Origin: Thermoplasmata archaeon
Lineage (GTDB): Archaea; Thermoplasmatota; Thermoplasmata; Thermoplasmatales; Thermoplasmataceae
DNA: 6,055 nt
NCBI GenBank assembly: GCA_021797955.1
Contig: JAJZYV010000127.1
Span: 1-6,055 of the forward strand
Direction of reading: 5' to 3'
The position numbers were made by a program, and so were the translations under genes. Positions 1 through 5,830 of the stretch are shown in pieces. The first letter of the stretch is position 1. The number at the start of each line of letters is the position of its first letter. A model generated the notes under the pieces. It made no database searches. It had not been told where the DNA came from and saw only the letters and a program-made list of their open reading frames with translations.

Positions 1-1281
1 CCAATATATGTAAGAGGAAATTCATATGTTAAATTCCCAATTTATGTTTATAATCAGTTTGGAGAGCCCGTAAAAGGATTGGAAATTCTTTACTCGGGAA
101 CGGATGTAAATACAACTAACCAAAATGGGTGTGCTATTATCAATGTATACCAGTGCTCCGGCTGTGCCCAATATGCAGGTACTTTATTCAATGCATATAA
201 GCTATCCTACTCTACATTCTTTGGAACACATAAATTTGATAGTGTTTCTATTTTGGAATCTTTAGGGTATACATACTTTTCCGCAATGGTTCAATCACAA
301 TCAGATCCTTCTGAACCTGCAATAATGATCCATTACTTTTCGGGATTATCTGCATCAACCAGCAACTATACATCATGTGCAACCTTAAGCTGCTATAAGA
401 GCAATCAAACAATTCCTTACGGATACAATCCGCAGACAAAACTTCTGGGAACATACCAAAACTTTACTAATATAGTCATACCTATTTCAAGCTATCTTAA
501 AACAAATGACAATTATCAATTCATCGTAGGTGGAACGTTCCCCCAATATCATTTTATCAACAGCAGCCAGGTAAGGAATCTAACAGATATCCAGAAGAAC
601 TACAATCAGATAATCTGGAATGATATCTTTCAGGTTGCCTTCATAACATCCATAATAATTCTCACAGGAATATTTTTCACACAACCCAAAATAAAGACAA
701 AGAAAGGTGAACCATCGTCAACAAAAGAGAGCATCCTTTCACTGAAAGAACCAATGATACGCGGCATTATACCAGTAGGTACGGCTCTCCTAATAGGGCT
801 CGGATCAATAATGATCTATTCCTTCTATACTCATACAGAACCTTATGCAGCATATCCCATATCAATAATCATTGCCGCATTGTTCCTCACTGGTTTCATG
901 GCAATTCTATATTCAATTGGGTCATCTTCCAATAACCCTGAAAAAACAAGAAAACTAATTATGGTTTTATCCACAATTATTGAAATTGCATGGATAATAA
1001 TATTCACTTTTATGGAGATCATATTTGATGGTTCAAATAATGTTTTTTCTCAACCAACAAGCACGGCAAATTCTATTCTTTCATCAATTCAATTTTTCAA
1101 TCCTCTCCAATATTCAATACTCATAATTGAAGCAATGACTCATCTAATGATAATTCCAACAGCTCTTGCTCAAAATCTAACCGGATATGATTACATATTT
1201 GTAATAGCGGGTTCAATAATTTCTATATTCTCTGTAATGTATGTATATATGATAACAATGGAAGACTCTTATTTTAAATAA
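1..1281 (+). CDS. Membrane protein with N-terminal surface domain, possible ABC-2-type permease (5' end outside window)
   Basis: The frame is open from base 1 to the TAA at 1279-1281, so the true start lies left of the window; a TTG at 79 is not a convincing start because good coding sequence precedes it. The first ~25 codons (..FPIYVYNQFGEPVKG..) read like a beta-sandwich or carboxypeptidase-regulatory-like repeat. About 200 codons of polar sequence follow, with sequons (NQT, NYT, NFT, NSS, NLT) and five cysteines (NGC, a CSGC pair and a CATLSC pair), pointing to an exported domain. About six hydrophobic segments follow, near bases 622-681, 757-822, 844-921, 955-1030, 1099-1161 and 1195-1257. 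The 'FFNPLQYSILIIEAM' stretch before the last helices recalls the 'NPLxY' segment of ABC-2 permeases, which would put the exported domain between helices 1 and 2. The permease call is tentative; no ATPase gene is visible here. It converges on the PadR gene. Confidence 0.6.
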   Translation, partial: PIYVRGNSYVKFPIYVYNQFGEPVKGLEILYSGTDVNTTNQNGCAIINVYQCSGCAQYAGTLFNAYKLSYSTFFGTHKFDSVSILESLGYTYFSAMVQSQSDPSEPAIMIHYFSGLSASTSNYTSCATLSCYKSNQTIPYGYNPQTKLLGTYQNFTNIVIPISSYLKTNDNYQFIVGGTFPQYHFINSSQVRNLTDIQKNYNQIIWNDIFQVAFITSIIILTGIFFTQPKIKTKKGEPSSTKESILSLKEPMIRGIIPVGTALLIGLGSIMIYSFYTHTEPYAAYPISIIIAALFLTGFMAILYSIGSSSNNPEKTRKLIMVLSTIIEIAWIIIFTFMEIIFDGSNNVFSQPTSTANSILSSIQFFNPLQYSILIIEAMTHLMIIPTALAQNLTGYDYIFVIAGSIISIFSVMYVYMITMEDSYFK

Positions 1282-1309
1282 AAACTCGATGATTTATTTC
1301 CTCTTTCTC
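1276..1309. terminator. Bidirectional T-rich terminator region between convergent genes
   Basis: Only 31 bases separate the stop codons of the converging permease-like and PadR genes. On the plus strand a pyrimidine run (1293-1309, TTTATTTCCTCTTTCTC) follows the permease-like stop. On the minus strand TTTTTATTT (1284-1276) follows the PadR stop and overlaps the end of the other gene. Archaeal termination often needs only such T-rich tracts without a hairpin; none is evident here. The assignment is by composition and position only. Confidence 0.35.
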
Positions 1310-1312
1310 ATC

Positions 1313-1669
1313 CTACCATATATTGATGAGAGAATCCAGAGCACTTCTCCATTCTTCCTTGAACTTACCAAGGTCACTTATTGCATTTAACCCTGAATTT
1401 GTTAGGGTGTAGACAAATTTCTGTCTGTCCCCCTGTTTTTGCTCTTCCCTTTGTACATAACCTTCCTCAACCAGGGAACTTAGGGCAGGATACATTGATC
1501 CTGGTGTTGGTCTCCATAGACCATGCGTTCGAATTGAAATTTCCTGCATGATTTCATATCCATGCATATCTCTCTGCTCCAATATTTTCAATATTAGCGG
1601 TTTGAGTATGCCTGGCGGTATCATATTAATTGTGAATGGTCCACATCTGCAGTTGCATCGGTCTTTCAT
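1313..1669 (-). CDS. PadR-family transcriptional regulator with N-terminal CxCxC motif
   Basis: A small winged-helix DNA-binding protein of 118 residues from the ATG at 1669. A TTG at 1681 in frame would add four residues; ATG is preferred because it is the standard codon and has a TATA-like box at a leaderless distance. Residues 21-50 (ILKPLILKILEQRDMHGYEI..) and 53-73 (RPTPGSMYPALSSLVEEGYV) are the helix-turn-helix hallmark of PadR proteins. The wing (EEQKQGDRQKFVYTLT, 75-90) and 'NSGLNAI' follow, and the C-terminal helix (100-118) is short, as in minimal PadR proteins that dimerise through it. The unusual part is the N-terminus: Cys5, Cys7 and Cys9 (CNCRC) precede the domain and could bind a metal or respond to oxidation. 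PadR proteins usually repress their own promoter and nearby transporter genes. Neighbours are a small Cys/His protein upstream and the convergent permease-like gene. The family is clear; the ligand is unknown. Confidence 0.93.
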   Translation of the reverse strand: MKDRCNCRCGPFTINMIPPGILKPLILKILEQRDMHGYEIMQEISIRTHGLWRPTPGSMYPALSSLVEEGYVQREEQKQGDRQKFVYTLTNSGLNAISDLGKFKEEWRSALDSLINIW

Positions 1670-1686
1670 GTTGGTTCTCAATATCT

Positions 1687-1718
1687 CTTATACATTTATT
1701 ATTTTTGAAAAAATAAAT
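1687..1718 (-). promoter_or_regulatory. Candidate promoter of the PadR gene
   Basis: Two AT-rich boxes precede the ATG at 1669. On the minus strand AATGTATAAG (about 1697-1688) is centred near -24, which would give a leaderless transcript. TTTATTTTTT (about 1717-1708) is centred near -43, which would give a short leader. I cannot decide between them. No strong Shine-Dalgarno sequence is present, which slightly favours the leaderless option. Confidence 0.4.
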
Positions 1719-1723
1719 TTGGA

Positions 1724-1747
1724 TGAATTTCTGGAAATGTAAATTCA
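1724..1747. promoter_or_regulatory. Inverted repeat upstream of PadR gene, candidate operator
   Basis: TGAATTT (1724-1730) and AAATTCA (1741-1747) are perfect 7-base arms around a 10-base spacer, upstream of either candidate PadR TATA box. The right half lies in AAATTCAATC (1741-1750), which recurs exactly at 1781-1790, 40 bases away. The position suits an autoregulatory or neighbour-gene operator, but short AT-rich repeats occur by chance in such sequence. Confidence 0.3.
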
Positions 1748-1790
1748 ATCTCATAGGAGAAGAATTAACATTACCAATCGAAATTCAATC
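1741..1790. repeat. Direct repeat pair AAATTCAATC, 40-bp period
   Basis: AAATTCAATC occurs at 1741-1750 and 1781-1790, exactly 40 bases apart (close to four helical turns). Both copies lie in the gap between the PadR gene and the small zipper gene. The spacing would put both copies on one face of the DNA, as for cooperative protein binding. It could be chance. Confidence 0.35.
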
Positions 1791-1814
1791 CTTTAAGGTT
1801 AAGGGGGTTTTAAT

Positions 1815-2015
1815 TTACTCAACCTTTCCTTTTGCCTTCTCATTTAGTCTGGAAAGCCTCTTTTGGAGAACCATGATTTGTTCCTCAAGTTGCTCCTTGT
1901 AGTCTTCCAGATCTTCTGAGCTTTCGCTCATGTGCCTTTTCATTCCATGGCCATTGCAGCCACATCTTCCTTCTTGCATTCTTTCCATTTGTTTTACCTC
2001 AACTGTATATGTCAT
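1815..2015 (-). CDS. Small Cys/His-motif protein with C-terminal leucine zipper
   Basis: A 66-residue protein starting at ATG 2015, with a TATA-like box about 20-28 bases upstream, consistent with a leaderless message. Residues 16-28 (EGRCGCNGHGMKR..H) carry Cys18, Cys20, His23 and His28, a plausible metal- or thiol-reactive cluster. Residues 34-60 form a charged amphipathic helix with leucines 36, 43, 50 and 57 exactly seven apart (heptad d) and Ile47 and Leu54 at heptad a, a convincing parallel coiled coil for dimerisation. The layout, a short Cys/Gly/His-rich head then a coiled coil, recalls small DUF5320-like proteins, but I cannot confirm membership. No membrane segment or signal peptide is seen. 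The next gene downstream encodes a PadR regulator that also has closely spaced N-terminal cysteines, suggesting a shared stimulus. The coherent composition, own promoter and heptad pattern argue for a real gene; its role is unknown. Confidence 0.75.
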   Translation of the reverse strand: MTYTVEVKQMERMQEGRCGCNGHGMKRHMSESSEDLEDYKEQLEEQIMVLQKRLSRLNEKAKGKVE

Positions 2016-2044
2016 ACGACTATATATAGATGCCGATATATCGT
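2016..2044 (-). promoter_or_regulatory. Promoter of small zipper gene with tandem palindromes
   Basis: CGATATATCG (2034-2043) is a perfect 10-base palindrome centred about 23 bases upstream of the ATG, where a leaderless archaeal TATA box should lie. A second perfect palindrome, CTATATATAG (2020-2029), sits 14 bases (centre to centre) closer to the start, over the expected transcription start. The pair is enclosed by ACGA (2016-2019) and TCGT (2041-2044). A repressor bound to either palindrome would block TBP or polymerase. The TATA assignment is fairly supported; the operator role is inferred. Confidence 0.5.
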
Positions 2045-2186
2045 CTCCAACACATCTAAGCGATTCATAAATGTCTGGATATCGTGGCGCTTCTTTAATA
2101 TGTTAAATAAGTTTTCTTGCACATTTCCACCCATAACTAATGGAATTGTTCTGGATTCGAAATCGATTAGAATATATTTTTTAGAT

Positions 2187-2765
2187 CTATTCTTTTGAAG
2201 ACTTTGGCTCCATATTCTTCACTCCCAAAAATGGAATCATGCAAATTATGGATACCACAATTATTGTCTCCAGAATATAAGGGAAATCAGACTGCCCAAG
2301 GCTTAGATATATGATTGCTACCATAATAAAGACAAGCACATTGAATATGAACATCAGAACAGCTGAAAAGAAACGATTTTTCACAGTGGCATTTCCGGTG
2401 GAAACATAAAACATCACAACGAATACCATGATAAATGATTCTGATGCAAAAGACCCAAGAAATACTGAAGAATTAGGTAGGGGGCTATCAATAAAATAGA
2501 TTGTCATCAAGATGGAAAAAATTAGAAGGGAAAGTATGATTGAAAGAGTTACTTTAATGTTTAATCTATGAGGGATAAAGGATAGAATAAAACCGAAAAT
2601 GGAAGAAACTATGGCACCGCTCAACAACCCCTCAATGATTATAGGTATCTGGTCCACAGACCCCACATATGAAAGAACGGGAGATATGTATAGAATTAAC
2701 CCTGCAAGTGATGTATTTACTATTGCAAGGGTAAATAGAAAGAGATATTTCGACAAAATTCTCAT
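2187..2765 (-). CDS. Six-helix integral membrane protein of unknown function
   Basis: A protein of 192 residues, almost entirely hydrophobic, with six predicted membrane helices at about residues 8-28, 42-64, 71-91, 101-121, 132-155 and 162-182, and a short charged tail (KNMEPKSSKE). No catalytic motif, nucleotide-binding site or known transporter signature is recognisable, so no function is assigned. The start is well fixed: ATG at 2765 overlaps the TGA of the phosphoesterase gene (ATGA) and is preceded by a strong ribosome binding site. The two are therefore translationally coupled and probably act together at the membrane, for example with this protein helping the exported enzyme or moving its product. 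That is inference from position only. The TAG stop is at 2187-2189; I saw no clear T-rich terminator after it. Confidence 0.82.
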   Translation of the reverse strand: MRILSKYLFLFTLAIVNTSLAGLILYISPVLSYVGSVDQIPIIIEGLLSGAIVSSIFGFILSFIPHRLNIKVTLSIILSLLIFSILMTIYFIDSPLPNSSVFLGSFASESFIMVFVVMFYVSTGNATVKNRFFSAVLMFIFNVLVFIMVAIIYLSLGQSDFPYILETIIVVSIICMIPFLGVKNMEPKSSKE

Positions 2766-4234
2766 CTGTTACTCCTCCTAATTCTTGTGGATGCAACTGC
2801 AGCAATGAATATGGATAATGCTGAACTTGCAATCATAAACTGGTTTGTCACATACCATGGTACATAAGAATGATCATTTTGGATATACAAATCAGAACTG
2901 ATTTCTGAAAGGTTGAATGCACTGCTTCCGTTTCTGCCGTAAGGTAATTGTTTGAGACCAATCTGCAGTGGCATAGGAAACATGGATGAAAGGGAAGGGG
3001 GATTGCTATTAAGGGTGAATACAGGGGAAGACGGAAGTTGAAACTCCTTGTTTGACAAAATTTGCAAAGGAGCTCTTCTAATATTGCCGGATTGGTATGG
3101 GAGATTGAAATTGAACATGTCAAGTGGAATATTACTCAAAGCAACGAATCTGTTCAATGCTGGAAGTTCCCAGTTATAATCTATAAATCCCAGGATAGAG
3201 GCATGGTTCAAAATTGTGGAAGAAACATAATTTTCCTTGGAATATGGTGATATGAGGATAAACGGAATCCTCTGGCCAAGCATATGCCCTCCAACGCTTG
3301 GGGGCGCGATCTGGTCATAAAATCCTCCCCCCTCGTCAAAAGTGAGGAATATTGCAGTACTGTTCCATTCCGGGCTTTGCATTATGGCATCAATCATATA
3401 AATTAACCACAGTTCTCCCTTCAACATGCTATGGGGCGGTCCGCTTGAATAATCCACTGCGTTGCCGCCAATAGGCATTACATATGAAACACTTGGAATA
3501 GAGTTGTTTTTCAGTTCAGAAAGAAAGTCCTGCCAGCTTCCAAGTTCAGGTGTCTTCTGTGTTATACCGGATATATATCCCAAGACATTCATATCGCTGT
3601 TAACTGCTTTTGTGTAATATCCCCAAGATATTCCATGTGATTGGAGCTCTCCAAATATGGTTTCGGAAAATGGGATATATGGTGGCGGGCCATAATCATT
3701 TATCACAGGAGAAAATCCGGCCATGTTGTAGAGCCTGTTTGGGGATGTCTCTGATAACATACTCGCAAAATACATATCACCAAGTGAATACTCCTCTGCA
3801 AGGTCCCAAAGAGGAGCAACCTGCGATGCAGTATAATATGTCATTGATTGGGGTCCGGAATTATTGTAGAAGCCATTCATCTTTCCATTATTCCAATCCA
3901 GGTGATATGCAGAATATCCCTCCACAGGGTCAGGGGTACTATATGTTCCATTGGAAACAGCCTTCAATTCATTCATTATATATTGATTAGGGGGATTAGT
4001 TATGAGATTAACAGGTTTTTCCAACGAATTAATAAGGGTCTGGTTTGAGGATGTGTTGGAATCGCAAGGGTATTTCCCAAAGATATTGTCAAAGGCATGA
4101 TTTTCCATCATTATTTCAATAACGTGTGTTATTGATGTTTCTGTCTTTGTTGGTGATGTTGAGGCTGTGGAGTTATATGAAACAAAAATGGTGAAAAACA
4201 TCAAAATTGCCAACGCAACAGCAACCTTCTTCAT
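2762..4234 (-). CDS. Secreted, membrane-anchored phosphoesterase (phospholipase C / acid phosphatase AcpA family)
   Basis: A 490-residue hydrolase of phosphate esters, likely on the outer face of the cell membrane. Residues 1-20 (KK then VAVALAILMFFTIFVSY) are a signal peptide or N-terminal anchor. Family hallmarks run in order: 'IEIMMENHAFDNIFG' (39-53), matching the MMEN-R/H-SFD metal-binding start of PF04185-type enzymes; 'YSLGDMYFASMLSETSPNRLYNMAG' region (149-173), in which Thr163 aligns with the nucleophilic Thr/Ser of the T/S-x-P-N-R motif; 'SGPPHS' (264-269); 'FDEGGGFYDQIAPP' (299-312), the metal-ligand D-E segment; and 'GQRIPFILISPYS' (320-332). All expected catalytic elements seem present, so it should be active. 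A hydrophobic segment (465-483) followed by RIRRSNR forms a C-terminal anchor. Several sequons (NST, NQT, NGT, NNS, NGS) fit a glycosylated surface protein. Substrate (phospholipid, glycerophosphodiester or phosphomonoester) cannot be told. First gene of an operon with the six-helix protein. Confidence 0.93.
   Translation of the reverse strand: MKKVAVALAILMFFTIFVSYNSTASTSPTKTETSITHVIEIMMENHAFDNIFGKYPCDSNTSSNQTLINSLEKPVNLITNPPNQYIMNELKAVSNGTYSTPDPVEGYSAYHLDWNNGKMNGFYNNSGPQSMTYYTASQVAPLWDLAEEYSLGDMYFASMLSETSPNRLYNMAGFSPVINDYGPPPYIPFSETIFGELQSHGISWGYYTKAVNSDMNVLGYISGITQKTPELGSWQDFLSELKNNSIPSVSYVMPIGGNAVDYSSGPPHSMLKGELWLIYMIDAIMQSPEWNSTAIFLTFDEGGGFYDQIAPPSVGGHMLGQRIPFILISPYSKENYVSSTILNHASILGFIDYNWELPALNRFVALSNIPLDMFNFNLPYQSGNIRRAPLQILSNKEFQLPSSPVFTLNSNPPSLSSMFPMPLQIGLKQLPYGRNGSSAFNLSEISSDLYIQNDHSYVPWYVTNQFMIASSALSIFIAAVASTRIRRSNR
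2772..2779 (-). promoter_or_regulatory. Strong Shine-Dalgarno site AGGAGGAG
   Basis: On the minus strand AGGAGGAG ends six bases before the ATG at 2765, lying inside the last codons of the phosphoesterase gene. It fixes the start of the six-helix protein. It contrasts with the first genes of transcripts here, which lack such a site, as expected where leading genes are leaderless and internal operon genes use 16S pairing. Confidence 0.85.
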
Positions 4235-4248
4235 TGGCGTTTATCATC

Positions 4249-4271
4249 TGGAATGGATATAATCATTTCCA
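4249..4271. promoter_or_regulatory. Imperfect palindrome over the phosphoesterase TATA box
   Basis: The 23-base stretch begins TGGAA and ends TTCCA; by my count 17 of 23 positions match its own reverse complement. It is centred on the TATA box of the phosphoesterase operon, so a bound dimer would exclude TBP. Operator function is inferred; no matching regulator is encoded next to it. Confidence 0.35.
4256..4263 (-). promoter_or_regulatory. TATA box of the phosphoesterase operon
   Basis: On the minus strand ATTATATCC lies about 21-29 bases upstream of the ATG at 4234, the spacing expected for leaderless or near-leaderless transcription. No Shine-Dalgarno sequence precedes that ATG. The box lies at the centre of an imperfect palindrome (4249-4271). 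Confidence 0.55.
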
Positions 4272-4279
4272 TCTTTTTC

Positions 4280-4289
4280 AATGATCATT
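4280..4289. promoter_or_regulatory. Perfect palindrome AATGATCATT in the divergent promoter region
   Basis: A 10-base perfect palindrome directly upstream of the TATA-like box of the FAD-oxidase operon, where the TFB recognition element or an activator site would lie. It is also about 46 bases upstream of the phosphoesterase ATG, so one regulator here could influence both divergent operons. Confidence 0.35.
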
Positions 4290-4290
4290 C

Positions 4291-4298
4291 TATTATTT
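4291..4298 (+). promoter_or_regulatory. TATA-like box of the FAD-oxidase / glycerol-3-phosphate dehydrogenase operon
   Basis: TATTATTT lies 20-27 bases before the ATG at 4318, with no Shine-Dalgarno sequence between them, fitting a leaderless message. It is one half of an 83-base divergent promoter region shared with the phosphoesterase operon. Confidence 0.5.
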
Positions 4299-4317
4299 CA
4301 ATTAGGTATTCATCCCC

Positions 4318-5826
4318 ATGGCGTCTTCGGTTCCAGTTCTATATGGATCAGCAAAATCAGATACTCAATACGCCTCGAAAGCACATTCCATAGAGAAGCT
4401 CTTAATGCATAAGGAAGAGGAAGAATGGGATGGCAATTTTAAAACTCGTGAACTACCCGTAAACGAAAAATTGAAAAAGCTTCTCTCTTCATTTTTTCCC
4501 ATAGATCAACTCAGTTTCGCATTCGAGGACAGGATAGCATATTCATTTGGAAAATCATCCATGGAAATACTTGCTGCAAGACTGGGAAAATTGGGAGAAC
4601 CTGTTGAAGCGGTTGTCTTTCCAGATTATGGAAATATAGAAAGTATGATTAAAAACCTTGATCCAAGGAAATATGAGTTAATTCCTGTAGGTGGGACATC
4701 AAATGTAACCGGTGCTCTCTTACATTCAAAGGGTAAGATTAAACTTGCTGTCAGTACAAAGAATTTCAAGAGAGTTGAATTCAGAGAGAATTATGTCATT
4801 CTGGGAGCGGGTTACACTGGTTTAGAGGCAGAAAGCATTCTTCATGAATATGGATTCACTCTTGGAAATTTCCCGGAATCGTTTGAATATTCAACCTTAG
4901 GTGGATGGGTCGCAACAAAGGCAATAGGTCAGGAATCTAACCAGTATGGTGGAATGGAAAATATCATCATAGGGGTGAGGATGATAGGATCAGCAGGGTT
5001 CTTCAGGGAAGAATTTGTTCCCAGAAATTCAGAGGGTCTGGATTTAAAAACACTAGCCTTGGGTGGAGAGGGCAGAACAGGATTAATAACAGATGTTGCC
5101 TTCAAGCTTTATAAAAACCCAACAAGGAGGTTCTTCAATTCATATTTTTTCAAGAATTACGAGGAAGGGATAAAACAAATTTCTAAAATGAAATTTTACC
5201 CCAGCATTTTAAGGCTTTCAGACGAAGTTGAAACTTCAATTTCACTGGATGGGGAATTTAACACGCCGATGAAAAAACTCTATGAAGGTTATCTGAAGAT
5301 AACCGGAGCAAGGAATGGTTCCATGCTCATAATGGTTAATAATTCTATTCCATCACCTGAAATACCACGAAAAGCAATAAATGCAGGGAAGTACCCAGCC
5401 AGGCAATGGCTTGAAGGAAGATATTCAAGACCTGCTTTGGGAAATATTCTGTGGAAGAAAGGTATGATACCTGATACGCTTGAAACGTCCACAACATGGA
5501 GCAACCTTTATAATGTTCACAAAGCGGTGCAACAGAGATTCTCGGATCAGATCGAGAAGGAACATGCAAAGGGAATCATAATGTCGCATATATCTCACAT
5601 TTACTCTTCTGGAGCCTGTATTTATTTCACATTTGTCATTTGGAGAGAAGATGATCAGATGAAACTACTGGAAAATGTCCGTGATGTAATAATGAATACA
5701 TTCATAGAAAATGGATGTGCAGTGAGTCACCATCATGGTCTAGGTAAATATCTGGAAAAATATCTTGACGAGAAGATAACTCCAATTAGGAAAAGGATAT
5801 ACGATCCGCTGTTCTCAGAGGATTGA
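4318..5826 (+). CDS. FAD-linked oxidase, alkyldihydroxyacetonephosphate synthase-like (VAO/PCMH family)
   Basis: A 502-residue flavoprotein of the vanillyl-alcohol-oxidase superfamily, probably cytoplasmic or loosely membrane-associated. The FAD-binding half shows '[11 protein letters not shown]' (122-132, pyrophosphate loop), '[20 protein letters not shown]' (163-182), '[21 protein letters not shown]' region (192-212) and '[16 protein letters not shown]' (249-264). The substrate half shows 'LRLSD' (298-302), '[12 protein letters not shown]' (386-397), '[17 protein letters not shown]' (423-439) and 'SHHHGLGK' (470-477). The last two match alkyldihydroxyacetonephosphate synthase (AGPS), including its catalytic tyrosine and triple histidine, which makes AGPS a closer relative than lactate or glycolate oxidases. 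AGPS swaps an acyl for an alkyl group in eukaryotic ether-lipid synthesis; archaea make ether lipids another way, from glycerol-1-phosphate, so that reaction is doubtful here. Four bases downstream begins a glycerol-3-phosphate dehydrogenase, so a phosphorylated glycerol-type substrate is likely. Family is confident; reaction is unknown. Confidence 0.9.
   Translation: MASSVPVLYGSAKSDTQYASKAHSIEKLLMHKEEEEWDGNFKTRELPVNEKLKKLLSSFFPIDQLSFAFEDRIAYSFGKSSMEILAARLGKLGEPVEAVVFPDYGNIESMIKNLDPRKYELIPVGGTSNVTGALLHSKGKIKLAVSTKNFKRVEFRENYVILGAGYTGLEAESILHEYGFTLGNFPESFEYSTLGGWVATKAIGQESNQYGGMENIIIGVRMIGSAGFFREEFVPRNSEGLDLKTLALGGEGRTGLITDVAFKLYKNPTRRFFNSYFFKNYEEGIKQISKMKFYPSILRLSDEVETSISLDGEFNTPMKKLYEGYLKITGARNGSMLIMVNNSIPSPEIPRKAINAGKYPARQWLEGRYSRPALGNILWKKGMIPDTLETSTTWSNLYNVHKAVQQRFSDQIEKEHAKGIIMSHISHIYSSGACIYFTFVIWREDDQMKLLENVRDVIMNTFIENGCAVSHHHGLGKYLEKYLDEKITPIRKRIYDPLFSED
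5818..5822 (+). promoter_or_regulatory. Shine-Dalgarno site GAGGA for the downstream gene
   Basis: GAGGA lies in the last codons of the FAD-oxidase gene, ending eight bases before the ATG at 5831. Together with the 4-base gap between genes it supports co-translation from one transcript. Confidence 0.6.
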
Positions 5827-5830
5827 ACAG

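Noticed and set aside
79..81. TTG as start of the left-hand membrane protein
   Set aside because: The frame is open to base 1 and the preceding 26 codons read as a continuous domain (FPIYVYNQFGEPVKG), so the gene begins outside the window.
1679..1681. TTG as start of the PadR gene
   Set aside because: The ATG at 1669 is the commoner start codon and fits the nearer TATA-like box; the TTG would only add four unconserved-looking residues.
2058..2092. AAGCG...CGCTT inverted repeat between the zipper gene and the six-helix gene
   Set aside because: Five-base arms with a 25-base loop and no T-run on either strand are too weak for a terminator or structured RNA.
2161..2188. AATCGATT and AGATCT short palindromes after the six-helix gene
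   Set aside because: Eight- and six-base palindromes are expected by chance in this length; no promoter or terminator context supports them.
1932..2198. Open frame of 88 codons on the plus strand
   Set aside because: It overlaps the small zipper gene, its promoter and the end of the six-helix gene on the other strand, is cysteine- and phenylalanine-heavy, and reads as an antisense shadow.
3610..3990. Open frame of 126 codons on the plus strand
   Set aside because: It lies wholly antisense to the conserved core of the phosphoesterase gene and has no family-like motifs.
5289..5569. Two overlapping minus-strand open frames inside the FAD-oxidase gene
   Set aside because: The plus-strand frame carries clear conserved motifs on both sides of this region; these are shadows.
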